Of a stretch of DNA of 47,732 nt, positions 41,068 to 47,732 are shown in pieces (the stretch's first letter is position 1; each line of letters starts with the position of its first letter). The DNA comes from Candidatus Schekmanbacteria bacterium (lineage in GTDB: Bacteria > CSSED10-310 > JACPHN01), in NCBI GenBank assembly GCA_016188575.1, contig JACPHN010000064.1, positions 1 through 47,732 on the forward strand, read 5' to 3'. The notes under the pieces were generated by a model that was given only the letters and a program-made list of their open reading frames with translations, made no database searches and was not told where the DNA came from. Both the position numbers and the translations under genes were made by a program.

Positions 41068-42777
41068 TTATTGGCCTGGCGTTGCGGGCAAAGCCGCGCC
41101 TGGCGAGGCCGCCGGCGCGTCCCCGGCACCCGCCTGGGCCGCGAGCACCGATCGCCGCCGCAACAGCAGCCGGCGCGCCGCCGATCGCGTCTCCCCGACG
41201 GCGGTCACATAGACCGCGCGGGACGCCGTTACCGGGCACTCGCTCTGGCATATCCCACAGCCGATGCACAGGTCAGGCACGACGAATGGCTTGTTGAGCA
41301 ACACGCGCTGACCGAAGGCGTCAATGACTTCCTCGTCCTCGGTCTGAATCGCTTTCGGGCTGACCGGGCAAACCTCCTCACAGACTACGCACGGAATCTG
41401 CATGGCGTGCGGCAGACAGCGCCCGCGGTCGAAGAACGCCGTCCCAAGCGCGAGCGGACCGCGGCTCCGATACGGCCCCCGACCCAGCTTCTCCTCCACC
41501 GTAATCCGCCGAATCGCGCCGGTCGGGCACACTTCACTGCACAGCGTGCACGTGAGCTGGCAATGCCCAAGGTTGAACACCATCACCGGCGTCCACAGGC
41601 CTTCGGGTCCCGCGATGTCCAGCCCGGCCGGCTGCAACACGTTGGTGGGACAAACCTTGAGGCACTGCTCACACTTGATGCACTTCTTCAGGAATTCGCC
41701 TTCTTCCACCGATCCCGGCGGGCGAATCAGCCCGGGCGAGTAGCTCGCATCCGTATTCAGGCCATTGTTCTTGAGTAATGGGAACGCGAGCATGCCGAGG
41801 GCGCCGGTAAACAGCAACTGCCGCCGGCCAAAGTCCGGCGTTGCGACGACCTGCTCGGGATCCTGGCGCAGCGCAGTGAATCGCAGCGCATCCTCGGGGC
41901 AGTCGTCGATGCAGCTCATGCAGGCGAAGCACTCGCTCAGCCGCAGTTGCCCCGCCGGGTCCGCGGCGCCCTCGCAGCGAGTCAGGCACAGGTTGCAGTT
42001 GGTGCACGCACTGGCATCGCGGTTGATGCGAAAGAGCGCCAGCCGCGACAGGACGCCGAGAAACGCCCCGAGCGGACACAGGGTTCGGCAAAAAAATCGC
42101 GGCACGACGACGTTCAGAGCGACGAGCGTAACGAGCAGCGCGCCAATCCAGAACGACCCGATGAAGGCGCGCGGCTCCCCCGCCGGCGCGAGCTTCACAG
42201 CCGCGAGCGCGGGCAGGTCGAGCCCGGCGCCGGCGAGAGCCGATCGCGTCCCGTCCACCACCCCGTCGAACATCGGCGCAATCGCTGTCGCGAACGACCG
42301 GTGGAGCAAGCAGATCGGGTCCAGCAATCCGACTTGCAGACTGCCGAACGCCGCCAGCACGACGAACACGCCCAGGCCCACGTATTTCAGCGCAAAGATC
42401 GGACGATACCGATTCGCCGCCCAGCGCTCGCGGTGGCTCCTGACGTTGAACAGCCAGCCGATGAGCTGGTGAAGCGAGCCGTACGGGCAGATCCAGTTGC
42501 AGAAGACCCGCCCAAACAGCACGGTCGCGGCGATGATCAGGACCGCCGCGCCGAGGAACCGATAGACGTACCCGGTCGACAGCAACGTCGTCGTGAAAAC
42601 GAGCGGGTCGAGCTCAAGAAACCGCGACACCGGATAGCCCCCGAGCCGCGAGGTCCACGTCGCCCAGGCCGCACCTACGAACAGCCCGAAAAACACCGCC
42701 TGTGAGGCGATGCGCGCGTTCGTGATGCGCAGCATCTGGCGGATCCTGGGGACGGGGTTGCGCGCGCGGGCCATCAT
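41068..42777 (-). CDS. NapH/MauN-like membrane polyferredoxin
   Basis: 569 residues. Four membrane helices lie in the first ~215 residues (IASQAVFFGLFVGAAWATW, FLGAAVLIIAATVLFG, YVGLGVFVVLAAFG, IGALLVTLVALNVVV). They carry the NapH/NosR-type cysteine motifs FCNWICPYGSLHQ and FCRTLCPLGAFLG. The second half holds several ferredoxin motifs: CTNCNLCLTRC, CFACMSCIDDCP, CIKCEQCLKVCP, CTLCSEVCP, CVVCEEVCPV and CIGCGICQSECPV. It should carry electrons across or along the inner membrane from the quinone pool or a ferredoxin. A hydrophobic stretch preceded by GRRQLLFTGALG lies in the middle, possibly an internal anchor. The start overlaps the DUF362 stop (ATGA). Confidence 0.9.
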   Translation of the reverse strand: MMARARNPVPRIRQMLRITNARIASQAVFFGLFVGAAWATWTSRLGGYPVSRFLELDPLVFTTTLLSTGYVYRFLGAAVLIIAATVLFGRVFCNWICPYGSLHQLIGWLFNVRSHRERWAANRYRPIFALKYVGLGVFVVLAAFGSLQVGLLDPICLLHRSFATAIAPMFDGVVDGTRSALAGAGLDLPALAAVKLAPAGEPRAFIGSFWIGALLVTLVALNVVVPRFFCRTLCPLGAFLGVLSRLALFRINRDASACTNCNLCLTRCEGAADPAGQLRLSECFACMSCIDDCPEDALRFTALRQDPEQVVATPDFGRRQLLFTGALGMLAFPLLKNNGLNTDASYSPGLIRPPGSVEEGEFLKKCIKCEQCLKVCPTNVLQPAGLDIAGPEGLWTPVMVFNLGHCQLTCTLCSEVCPTGAIRRITVEEKLGRGPYRSRGPLALGTAFFDRGRCLPHAMQIPCVVCEEVCPVSPKAIQTEDEEVIDAFGQRVLLNKPFVVPDLCIGCGICQSECPVTASRAVYVTAVGETRSAARRLLLRRRSVLAAQAGAGDAPAASPGAALPATPGQ

Positions 42778-43814
42778 GCGATCTCGCGCACCCGCCCCTC
42801 GGTGGAGGCGCTGCCCGTTCCTTTTTCCTCGGCGAGCAGCAGATATCGCGGCAGCTCGGTGGTCCGGGACAGCAGGTGGCGATACGCCCACGCGTCGGCC
42901 GCAACGGGGTCCACGGCCGCCACGACGGCGTCGCCCGGCCGCACGTCCGCCGGGTCGCCGCCGGTCGGACCGTTGCGCATGAGCACGTATGTTCCGTCCA
43001 GGATCGTCAGGGTCGGCCGAATCATGAGGGACAGATCCGACACGAGCTCGTGGATGTCCTGGTGGAACTGATTCCTGCGGCCCCCGAGCAGGCCGTACCA
43101 GTTCTTCATCCCCATGGACGCCAGACACAGATTGTGGTCTTTCACGGGCGCGACGCCGATCACCTTGTTCGCGTTCGTCAGCGGCCGGTGGAAGAACTGC
43201 CAGTTCTCGATCAGGCGCGAATCGGGCGTATTGAGTATGCGAAAGGCATTGGCATCCGGCAAGTAGACTCTGCCGCCGGCGCTCGCGACCGCCGCGGCGA
43301 TCCCCGACTTCGCGAAGCAATCCGCGGGCGATTCGATGGGATTGTCGGCCACCCGGACTTCCTGGGCGCGACAGTCCACCAGGATCAGGCGAATCAGCGC
43401 CGCGAGGATCTCGGGGTTCGTGGTGGCCGCAAGCACCGGCGCCCGGTCAAAAGCGACATTCGGCTTGAGGAGCACGATGTCGCCAGGGGAAACGTAGTGG
43501 GCCAGCCCGCCGAGCGCGTCGAGCGCCTTGCGCAGCCGCGTCATCGCGTCGCCGCCGTGGCCGACTGCGACGTCGGGTGCGCCCACCGGTTTCGCCACCC
43601 GAAAATCGGTCAGGCGAAAGGGCTTGACGGCCGGCACGCTGCGCAGGCCGTCCGCGTCCCGCGCCGCGCCGGGCCAGTCCTCCGGAGCATACGCGGCGTA
43701 GGCCGCGGCCGACGTCACGCCGGCAGCGCCCAGCGCGCGCGTCAGAAATGCCCGCCGCGTCAGTTGCCGCGGCGCGCCGGCAGGCTCACCCGCAGGTCGT
43801 TCACGCCGTGCCAT
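42774..43814 (-). CDS. DUF362 protein with Tat signal
   Basis: 346 residues. The start at 43814 overlaps the previous gene by 14 bases. The twin-arginine signal is LTRRAFLTRALGAAGVTSAAAYAAYA. The domain matches DUF362: VAVGHGGDAMTRLRKALDALGG, GDIVLLKPNVAFDRAP, TNPEILAALIRLILVDC, PVKDHNLCLASMGMKNWYG, IHELVSDLSLMIRPTLTILDG and GDAVVAAVDPVAADAWAY. DUF362 proteins often occur with ferredoxins; no ferredoxin motif is fused here, but a polyferredoxin is encoded next. The catalytic role of the family is not established. Confidence 0.86.
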   Translation of the reverse strand: MARRERPAGEPAGAPRQLTRRAFLTRALGAAGVTSAAAYAAYAPEDWPGAARDADGLRSVPAVKPFRLTDFRVAKPVGAPDVAVGHGGDAMTRLRKALDALGGLAHYVSPGDIVLLKPNVAFDRAPVLAATTNPEILAALIRLILVDCRAQEVRVADNPIESPADCFAKSGIAAAVASAGGRVYLPDANAFRILNTPDSRLIENWQFFHRPLTNANKVIGVAPVKDHNLCLASMGMKNWYGLLGGRRNQFHQDIHELVSDLSLMIRPTLTILDGTYVLMRNGPTGGDPADVRPGDAVVAAVDPVAADAWAYRHLLSRTTELPRYLLLAEEKGTGSASTEGRVREIA

Positions 43815-44937
43815 GCGCGAGCGCCTCCCGCAGCTCCGCCATCGCGGCGTCCGCGCGCTGCCGGGATTCCGCCGCATCGATTCCGAACACGATCGCGCCG
43901 GCGGAACCAACGGCGAAAAATGTGTGCAACACCTGATGCTCCATCACGGTCCACGATCCGGCCGGCGCCACCGTACGGTACTCGTATTCCTGCTCGCCCA
44001 GGAAGCGTTCCAGCAGCTTCTGCGCCGCGGCGGAATCGCCGGCGTCGTGAAGGAAGTAGCGCGCCTGATCGCCCGCCGCGGGCTTTCCGGCGAACCAGAA
44101 GTCGCGCAGGAACCCGAGCTGAAACACATCCTGTCGCTCGTATGTGACGCTGCCGGGCGTGACGCCCGGCGCGGCACCGGAGAGCAGCCTGTAGAGGTGC
44201 GGCACGGCCGCTGCCATCTCCGGCAGCGCCGCCAGCGCTGCCAGGACGGCGCGCGCCTTGGCCACCACGGCGCTGCCGGGCGCGCTGCCGACGATCTTGA
44301 CGTAGCGCGCGCCGACGACCCCAATCGCGCCTACCTGGGTTTCGTAGTAGCGCGCGCCTGCGGACTCCGTTACGGGCGCTGTCGCACCGCGCTGCGCCGC
44401 GAAGATGCCGAGGGCATTGGCGAAGGTGGCGTGATCGTAGAGCTCGACGGTCAGCGAGTCGCCGCCATTGGCGAGCGCGGCGAAGGCCATGCCGCGGCAA
44501 CCGAAGCTGAGATACTGCTCGGCGGCGCCATCGATCTTTTCGAACAAGGTGTCAGGAGTGTACGTCTCGACGCCCTTCTCGAGCCGCCACCCGCCGGCAA
44601 GAATCTCGGGTGGGAACGGCGCCAGGTTCATCTCCCGCCCTCCCACCGCTTGCGCCGGAAGGTGCATCTCCCGCCCTCCCCCCGTTTGCGGGGGGAGGTT
44701 CGGTGGGGGGTCTTCGTGATACAGTTGGTCAGGCATGCTCGACTCCGCGACCGCCGGCGGCGGCAGGAACTGGTCTCGCGCCCGGCCATCCGCACCGCGT
44801 CCGGCGACCCACAGGCAGACGCCGATGAGGCCGAGCCCGCAGCAGATCGTTGCCGCGATCTCACCGCCGCCGACATGACGGCGGAGCACCTTGCGCGGCA
44901 GGGGGTTGAACAGTCTGTGGGGGTCGAATCGTCGCAT
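43801..44937 (-). CDS. DUF6599-like exported/anchored protein with in-frame repeat insertion
   Basis: 378 residues. The ATG at 44937 is preferred (GGGGAAG upstream) over the GTG at 44955. A basic N-terminus and one helix (EIAATICCGLGLIGVCLWVAG) anchor it in the inner membrane. Residues ~75-105 are encoded by a palindromic repeat (NLPPQTGGGREMHLP, AQAVGGREMNLAP), apparently inserted in frame. The main domain has LFEKIDGAAEQYLSFGCRGMAFA and YDHATFANALGIFAAQRG, which I associate with DUF6599, a family seen beside DUF362 and Fe-S genes. It is the first gene of the redox operon behind the promoter at 45007-45035. The function is unknown. Confidence 0.75.
   Translation of the reverse strand: MRRFDPHRLFNPLPRKVLRRHVGGGEIAATICCGLGLIGVCLWVAGRGADGRARDQFLPPPAVAESSMPDQLYHEDPPPNLPPQTGGGREMHLPAQAVGGREMNLAPFPPEILAGGWRLEKGVETYTPDTLFEKIDGAAEQYLSFGCRGMAFAALANGGDSLTVELYDHATFANALGIFAAQRGATAPVTESAGARYYETQVGAIGVVGARYVKIVGSAPGSAVVAKARAVLAALAALPEMAAAVPHLYRLLSGAAPGVTPGSVTYERQDVFQLGFLRDFWFAGKPAAGDQARYFLHDAGDSAAAQKLLERFLGEQEYEYRTVAPAGSWTVMEHQVLHTFFAVGSAGAIVFGIDAAESRQRADAAMAELREALAHGTA
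44624..44720 (+). repeat. Dispersed palindromic repeat, copy B (tandem, inside a gene)
   Basis: Two near-identical 36-base units at 44624-44659 and 44660-44695 share CATCTCCCGCCCTCCC. The second contains a perfect 9-bp inverted repeat, CCTCCCCCC/GGGGGGAGG at 44675-44698, with a 6-base loop. The block ends GGTTCGGTGGGGGG, TCTTCGTGAT, the same end as copy A at 23602-23658. It lies within the DUF6599-like gene without breaking the frame. Confidence 0.65.
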
Positions 44938-45329
44938 GTTCAGGCGCTTCCCCACGACCGGCGGGGTGGGCAGCGAAAGGCGTGGCAGGCGGAGCAGTTT
45001 CTCTGCATACTAGCCGCCTCTGCGGCGCGGCGAAAGGGGTGCCCCTCGGAGCCAGATCGCGCGCCTCAGGCGAACGACTCCCCTGGCTCAATCATTCGTG
45101 AGCGGGTCCGAAACCCCGCCCTTCATGGCGGCATTGCCGCGGAGGCGCTGAATGGCGGCAGCATCACCGGGCCGGTGATCGCCAGGAGCTCCCTCGACTG
45201 CGGGGCATCGGGGAGCAGGGTGGCGTGCAACACCCAGGGCGCGGGGATCTGGGCGGTCGTCGGCGCAGCGAGAACCGCCAGAAATCGATACGGTGAGCCC
45301 AATGGGGACACCACCGCAAAGTCCGCCGC
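44938..45329. other. Intergenic region between DUF6599-like and aminotransferase genes
   Basis: This 392-base stretch holds the redox-operon promoter. The minus strand at 45123-45314 has a 63-codon open frame (PLGSPYRFLAVLAAPTTAQIP...) without a ribosome site. It may be a gene remnant or chance. I see nothing else. Confidence 0.4.
45007..45035 (-). promoter_or_regulatory. Sigma70-type promoter for the redox operon
   Basis: Minus strand: TTTCGC, 17-base spacer, TAGTAT. The predicted start near 45000 is about 63 bases before the ATG at 44937. Confidence 0.5.
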
Positions 45330-46499
45330 TCACCACGAGCCAATCCGCGCCATCAACGCGGCGGTGCCTGCGCGAAACGCTGCTTCCTCGACGATGAGGC
45401 TCAAGACGATGTGACCCGCAGGCAAGTCGAAGAAGTACCCCGGCTGAACCCACACGCCGGCATGGTGCGCCAAATCGGCGCACGCTTCATCCGCATCCAT
45501 GACCACGGGGATGCGAACGATGGCGGACCAGCCCCCCTCGGCATCGAGGATGCGGCACGGACCCGACGTGCCGAGCGCGGCGCGCAAGCTCTCCAGATTC
45601 GCGGTCAGGCGCCGCCCGATCGCGGCAACGACCGCGGAGCGCAGCGACAGCAACGCCGGCAACGCCACCTGCACCGGCGTGCCCACCGACAGGTAGGTGT
45701 CCGCGACGAGCTCCAGGCCCTCGCGCACCCGCGCGCGCGCCGCCGGATCCCCGGACATGACGATCCAACCCAGCTTGAGCTGAGGACAGGCGAGGAGCTT
45801 CGACAGGCCGCCGAGAGAAAAGCCGAGGCTCCCCGTAACCCTGCCCGCCAGGGTGGGGACGCAATCGGCATCGCGCGGCCGCAATGGAAAGTCAGCGAAG
45901 ACCTCGTCACTCACGACAGCAATCCCGTGCACCCTGGCGAGGCGATCCAGCGCGCTCACCTCCGCCGCCTTGAGGTAGCTTCCCGTGGGGTTGTTGGGCC
46001 CTACGGCGATGATCGCGCGCGCGCCGCCCCGCACCCCGCGCTCGACGCTTTCCAGATCGATGCACCAGCGATCCAGGTCATAGACGAGCCCATAGCTGCT
46101 CGCGTCTACGCCGTCCAACTGGAGCAGGTGCGTAAACAACGGATAGCTCGGCGTCGGAACCAGCACTCGTTCGCCGGGATCCGCCAGCAACTTGAGCAGG
46201 AAGCTGTACGCCTCGCTCGTGCTCGCGGTCAGCGCGACGTCGCGCGGCTCCACCGCGACCCCGTGCACCCCGGCGTAGTACGCGCAGACCGCCTCGCGGG
46301 CCTCGAGGCGCCCGAACGATTCGGGCTCGTACGCGGCTACCCGCGGATCGTCCAGCGCCGCGCGGATGTCCGCCGCCGGCAGCGGCAACCCGACTCTTGT
46401 CGGGTTGCTGACCGTCAGGTCGATGACCCGGTCACCCACCGCGGCGCGCAGGCCCGCCAGGGCGTTCGGCATCAGACGCGGAATGCGGTGGGAAATCAT
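45330..46499 (-). CDS. PLP-dependent class I/II aminotransferase
   Basis: 389 residues. It has the fold-type I pattern: VIDLTVSNPTRVGLPLP, LTASTSEAYSFLLKLLADPGERVLVPTPSYPLF, IAVGPNNPTGSYL, VVSDEVFADFPL, and the PLP lysine in FSLGGLSKLLACPQLKLGWI. Its N-terminal region reads like alanine/aspartate-type transaminases of family I, but the amino donor cannot be told. The ATG at 46499 with GAGGACGG upstream is preferred over an ATG 10 codons earlier. It stands between the redox operon and a decayed region, with no obvious pathway partner. Confidence 0.88.
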   Translation of the reverse strand: MISHRIPRLMPNALAGLRAAVGDRVIDLTVSNPTRVGLPLPAADIRAALDDPRVAAYEPESFGRLEAREAVCAYYAGVHGVAVEPRDVALTASTSEAYSFLLKLLADPGERVLVPTPSYPLFTHLLQLDGVDASSYGLVYDLDRWCIDLESVERGVRGGARAIIAVGPNNPTGSYLKAAEVSALDRLARVHGIAVVSDEVFADFPLRPRDADCVPTLAGRVTGSLGFSLGGLSKLLACPQLKLGWIVMSGDPAARARVREGLELVADTYLSVGTPVQVALPALLSLRSAVVAAIGRRLTANLESLRAALGTSGPCRILDAEGGWSAIVRIPVVMDADEACADLAHHAGVWVQPGYFFDLPAGHIVLSLIVEEAAFRAGTAALMARIGSW

Positions 46500-46795
46500 G
46501 ATGAGTTGCCGTCCTCGGAGGGGCACCATCTGCCCGCGGTGCTACAGGCTACCGGGGGCCGACCTGTGCCCCGTGCGGAAACCGCACCGCGCGTCCAGGC
46601 AAAAGCTGCTCTCCGAGCGCCTCTGAGGGCGGATTGGCCAGCGCGGTCTCCGGATCTCATCGTAGCACCGCAGGGCAAAGGATCGCAGCAGAATCAACCT
46701 TTCCTCGCCGGCGGGGACCGCGCGACCCACCGGCTCCGCGCCACCCGCGCCTGGACGCGCCCGGTGCGGCATTCCAGCATCGCCGCCATGCAGCC

Positions 46796-47169
46796 AGATG
46801 CGTCCCGGATCATGGGTTCCTATCGCCTGCTCGCCGCCGCTCTCCCCGTCGCCGCTGTCCTGACCCTCGTGCGTCCGTCTGTGCGGACCGCTTTCCTACC
46901 TCCACCGCGTGGGCATCGTCCATCGCGACCTCAACCCGAAAACATTCTCGTGAGGCCCGACGGCAGACCCGTCATCGTGGATTTCGGGCTCGCGGTCTTC
47001 TTTGGAGGTAGCGAAAACAGGGAAACGCTGCGGAGTCGGAAAGACCCGCCTCAGCGAAGAGGTAGGCGATGCTCTCAAGCCACTTCTTCAAGCCGCGGGT
47101 GCCCCGCCCGTAAGTGAATATCATCACTTGCCTGTAGCCGCCCTCACGGAGCTCGTGGGTATGCCGTGA
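46796..47169 (+). pseudogene. Decayed Ser/Thr kinase-AAA ATPase fusion gene
   Basis: Fragments of one gene in different frames. Near 46891 one frame reads LSYLHRVGIVHRDLN, a kinase catalytic loop. It breaks at about 46933 and continues one frame over as PENILVRPDGRPVIVDFGLAVFF. A single base lost from the Lys codon of HRDLKPEN explains the shift. After about 47010 the sequence jumps to GVGKTRLSEEVGDALKPLL and VSEYHHLPVAALTELVGMP, the Walker A and following region of the ATPase domain that follows the kinase in kinase/AAA/TPR regulators, and then stops at 47167. The kinase C-lobe is missing, so an internal deletion has also occurred. The N-terminal part before 46870 is unrecognisable. Confidence 0.65.
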
Positions 47170-47499
47170 CACCAGCCGCGCAATCGGCGTGTTTGCCTTC
47201 ATGATCTTCAGCGCCGCTCCTCGGCGCAACCGCCCCGGCGGCGCGCGTTGTGTGCCTCGTCGAGGATGAGCAGGACAGGTAGAGATCGACCTCAGTCAGG
47301 CCGGCATCCTTGGATTGGTCGAGGTCGTCTGGTGGCCTGACGTCAGGCGTCAGGCGCGGCGCGAAGCGGAAGCCCCGCAGGAGCGGACGCTGGAAGCGGT
47401 CGCCTGCAAGTGATTGTTTCGCTAGCGCCTACCGGAGACCCTCCCCTCTGCACCCGAGCACCTGCATAGGATGTGCAACTTGGCAGCAATACTGCTTTC
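47170..47499. other. Degenerate or non-coding stretch
   Basis: 330 bases between the pseudogene and the toxin gene. No frame looks like a protein. It probably contains further remains of the decayed kinase/ATPase gene. I see no IS ends. Confidence 0.4.
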
Positions 47500-47732
47500 T
47501 CAGGCCGAGGGCTCTTCTGGCAGTTGCGCCCCATGCCAGACTGCGACTACCCACACCGTCGGGTCCTTGACGCGATAAAAGAAGCGGTAGGGCGAGACAA
47601 TCAGCTCTCGATAGGGCAGGTCAGGGAGCTCTGGGCCCACTCGACTTGACTCGGGGAACTGCTCAAGCCGGCGTAATGCCTCCTCCGCACGCTGCCGAAA
47701 GCGTGCCGCCGCTCCGGGGTTCTCGCGCCGGA
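47500..47732 (-). CDS. RelE/ParE family toxin (5' end outside window)
   Basis: The last 76 residues of a minus-strand gene. They read RRENPGAAARFRQRAEEALRRLEQF, a helical start, then GPELPDLPYRELIVSPYRFFYRV, then TVWVVAVWHGAQLP, the helix-plus-strands pattern of ParE/RelE toxins (typically 90-100 residues). ParE members poison DNA gyrase and RelE members cleave mRNA; which applies is not clear, though the sequence looks ParE-like. The partner antitoxin would normally lie just upstream, beyond base 47732. Confidence 0.75.
   Translation of the reverse strand, partial: RRENPGAAARFRQRAEEALRRLEQFPESSRVGPELPDLPYRELIVSPYRFFYRVKDPTVWVVAVWHGAQLPEEPSA

Noticed and set aside
45123-45314. A 63-codon minus-strand frame (PLGSPYRFLAVLAAPTTAQIP)
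   Set aside because: No ribosome site or recognised family. It could be a gene remnant but is not supported enough to call.
46972-47229. An 85-codon minus-strand frame at first suspected to be a transposase fragment
   Set aside because: The plus strand of the same bases reads as a clear ATPase relic (GVGKTRLSEEVGDALKP), so the minus frame is its shadow.

Overview
The window looks like high-GC chromosomal DNA (roughly two-thirds G+C by eye) from an uncultured Gram-negative bacterium. I infer a deltaproteobacterial-grade lineage (Myxococcota, Desulfobacterota or Binatota-like). The reasons are several Hanks-type Ser/Thr kinases, a DUF4388-type kinase, FHA/GAF/cyclase proteins, Thr-Pro-rich surface lipoproteins, many lipoproteins and Tat-exported redox proteins, and a beta-barrel-like protein that implies an outer membrane. 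No rRNA, tRNA, CRISPR array, intact transposase or prophage was seen. This is ordinary chromosome with unusual gene clusters rather than a mobile island.

Layout. 1-2.4 kb (minus): a response regulator, a coiled-coil protein and a histidine ammonia-lyase (hutH, cut by the window edge), behind a near-consensus promoter. 2.7-8.1 kb: a frameshifted prolyl oligopeptidase, a secreted protein with a sorting-like C-terminus and a divergent secreted M23 peptidase with a similar tail. 8.1-12.9 kb (plus): a zinc-finger/SpoIIE phosphatase, an HExxH membrane protein and a Ser/Thr kinase with DUF4388-like and TPR regions. 12.9-18.2 kb (minus): a tight five-gene operon of prolyl oligopeptidase, CsgG-like lipoprotein, beta-barrel-like protein and two more CsgG-like exported proteins. 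18.3-21.4 kb (plus): a lone type II secretion F-family protein coupled to hisG and hisC.

21.4-30.5 kb (plus): an extended SDR reductase, a zinc ribbon, a Ser/Thr kinase with an extracytoplasmic NHL propeller coupled to an FHA-GAF-class III cyclase, guaA and a PhnD-like binding protein. 30.5-33.8 kb: a YqgE/AlgH protein, a PQQ sugar dehydrogenase-like lipoprotein and a response regulator with a degenerate cyclase domain. 33.9-38.9 kb (minus): a complete polar amino-acid ABC transporter with a coupled GNAT acetyltransferase, and a large lipoprotein upstream. 39.0-44.9 kb (minus): a five-gene redox operon (DUF6599-like, Tat-exported DUF362, NapH-like polyferredoxin, Tat-exported aldo/keto reductase with a Cys cluster, Thr-Pro-linker lipoprotein). 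45.3-47.7 kb: an aminotransferase, a decayed kinase/AAA-ATPase gene and the end of a RelE/ParE-like toxin gene.

The two best candidates for undescribed biology are the POP/triple-CsgG/barrel operon (12.9-18.2 kb), which resembles an envelope export or assembly machine, and the redox operon (39.0-44.9 kb), which resembles a membrane electron-transfer route to an exported aldo/keto reductase. A dispersed palindromic repeat occurs twice, once in frame inside the DUF6599-like gene. All functions here are assigned by reading motifs; no database search was run.
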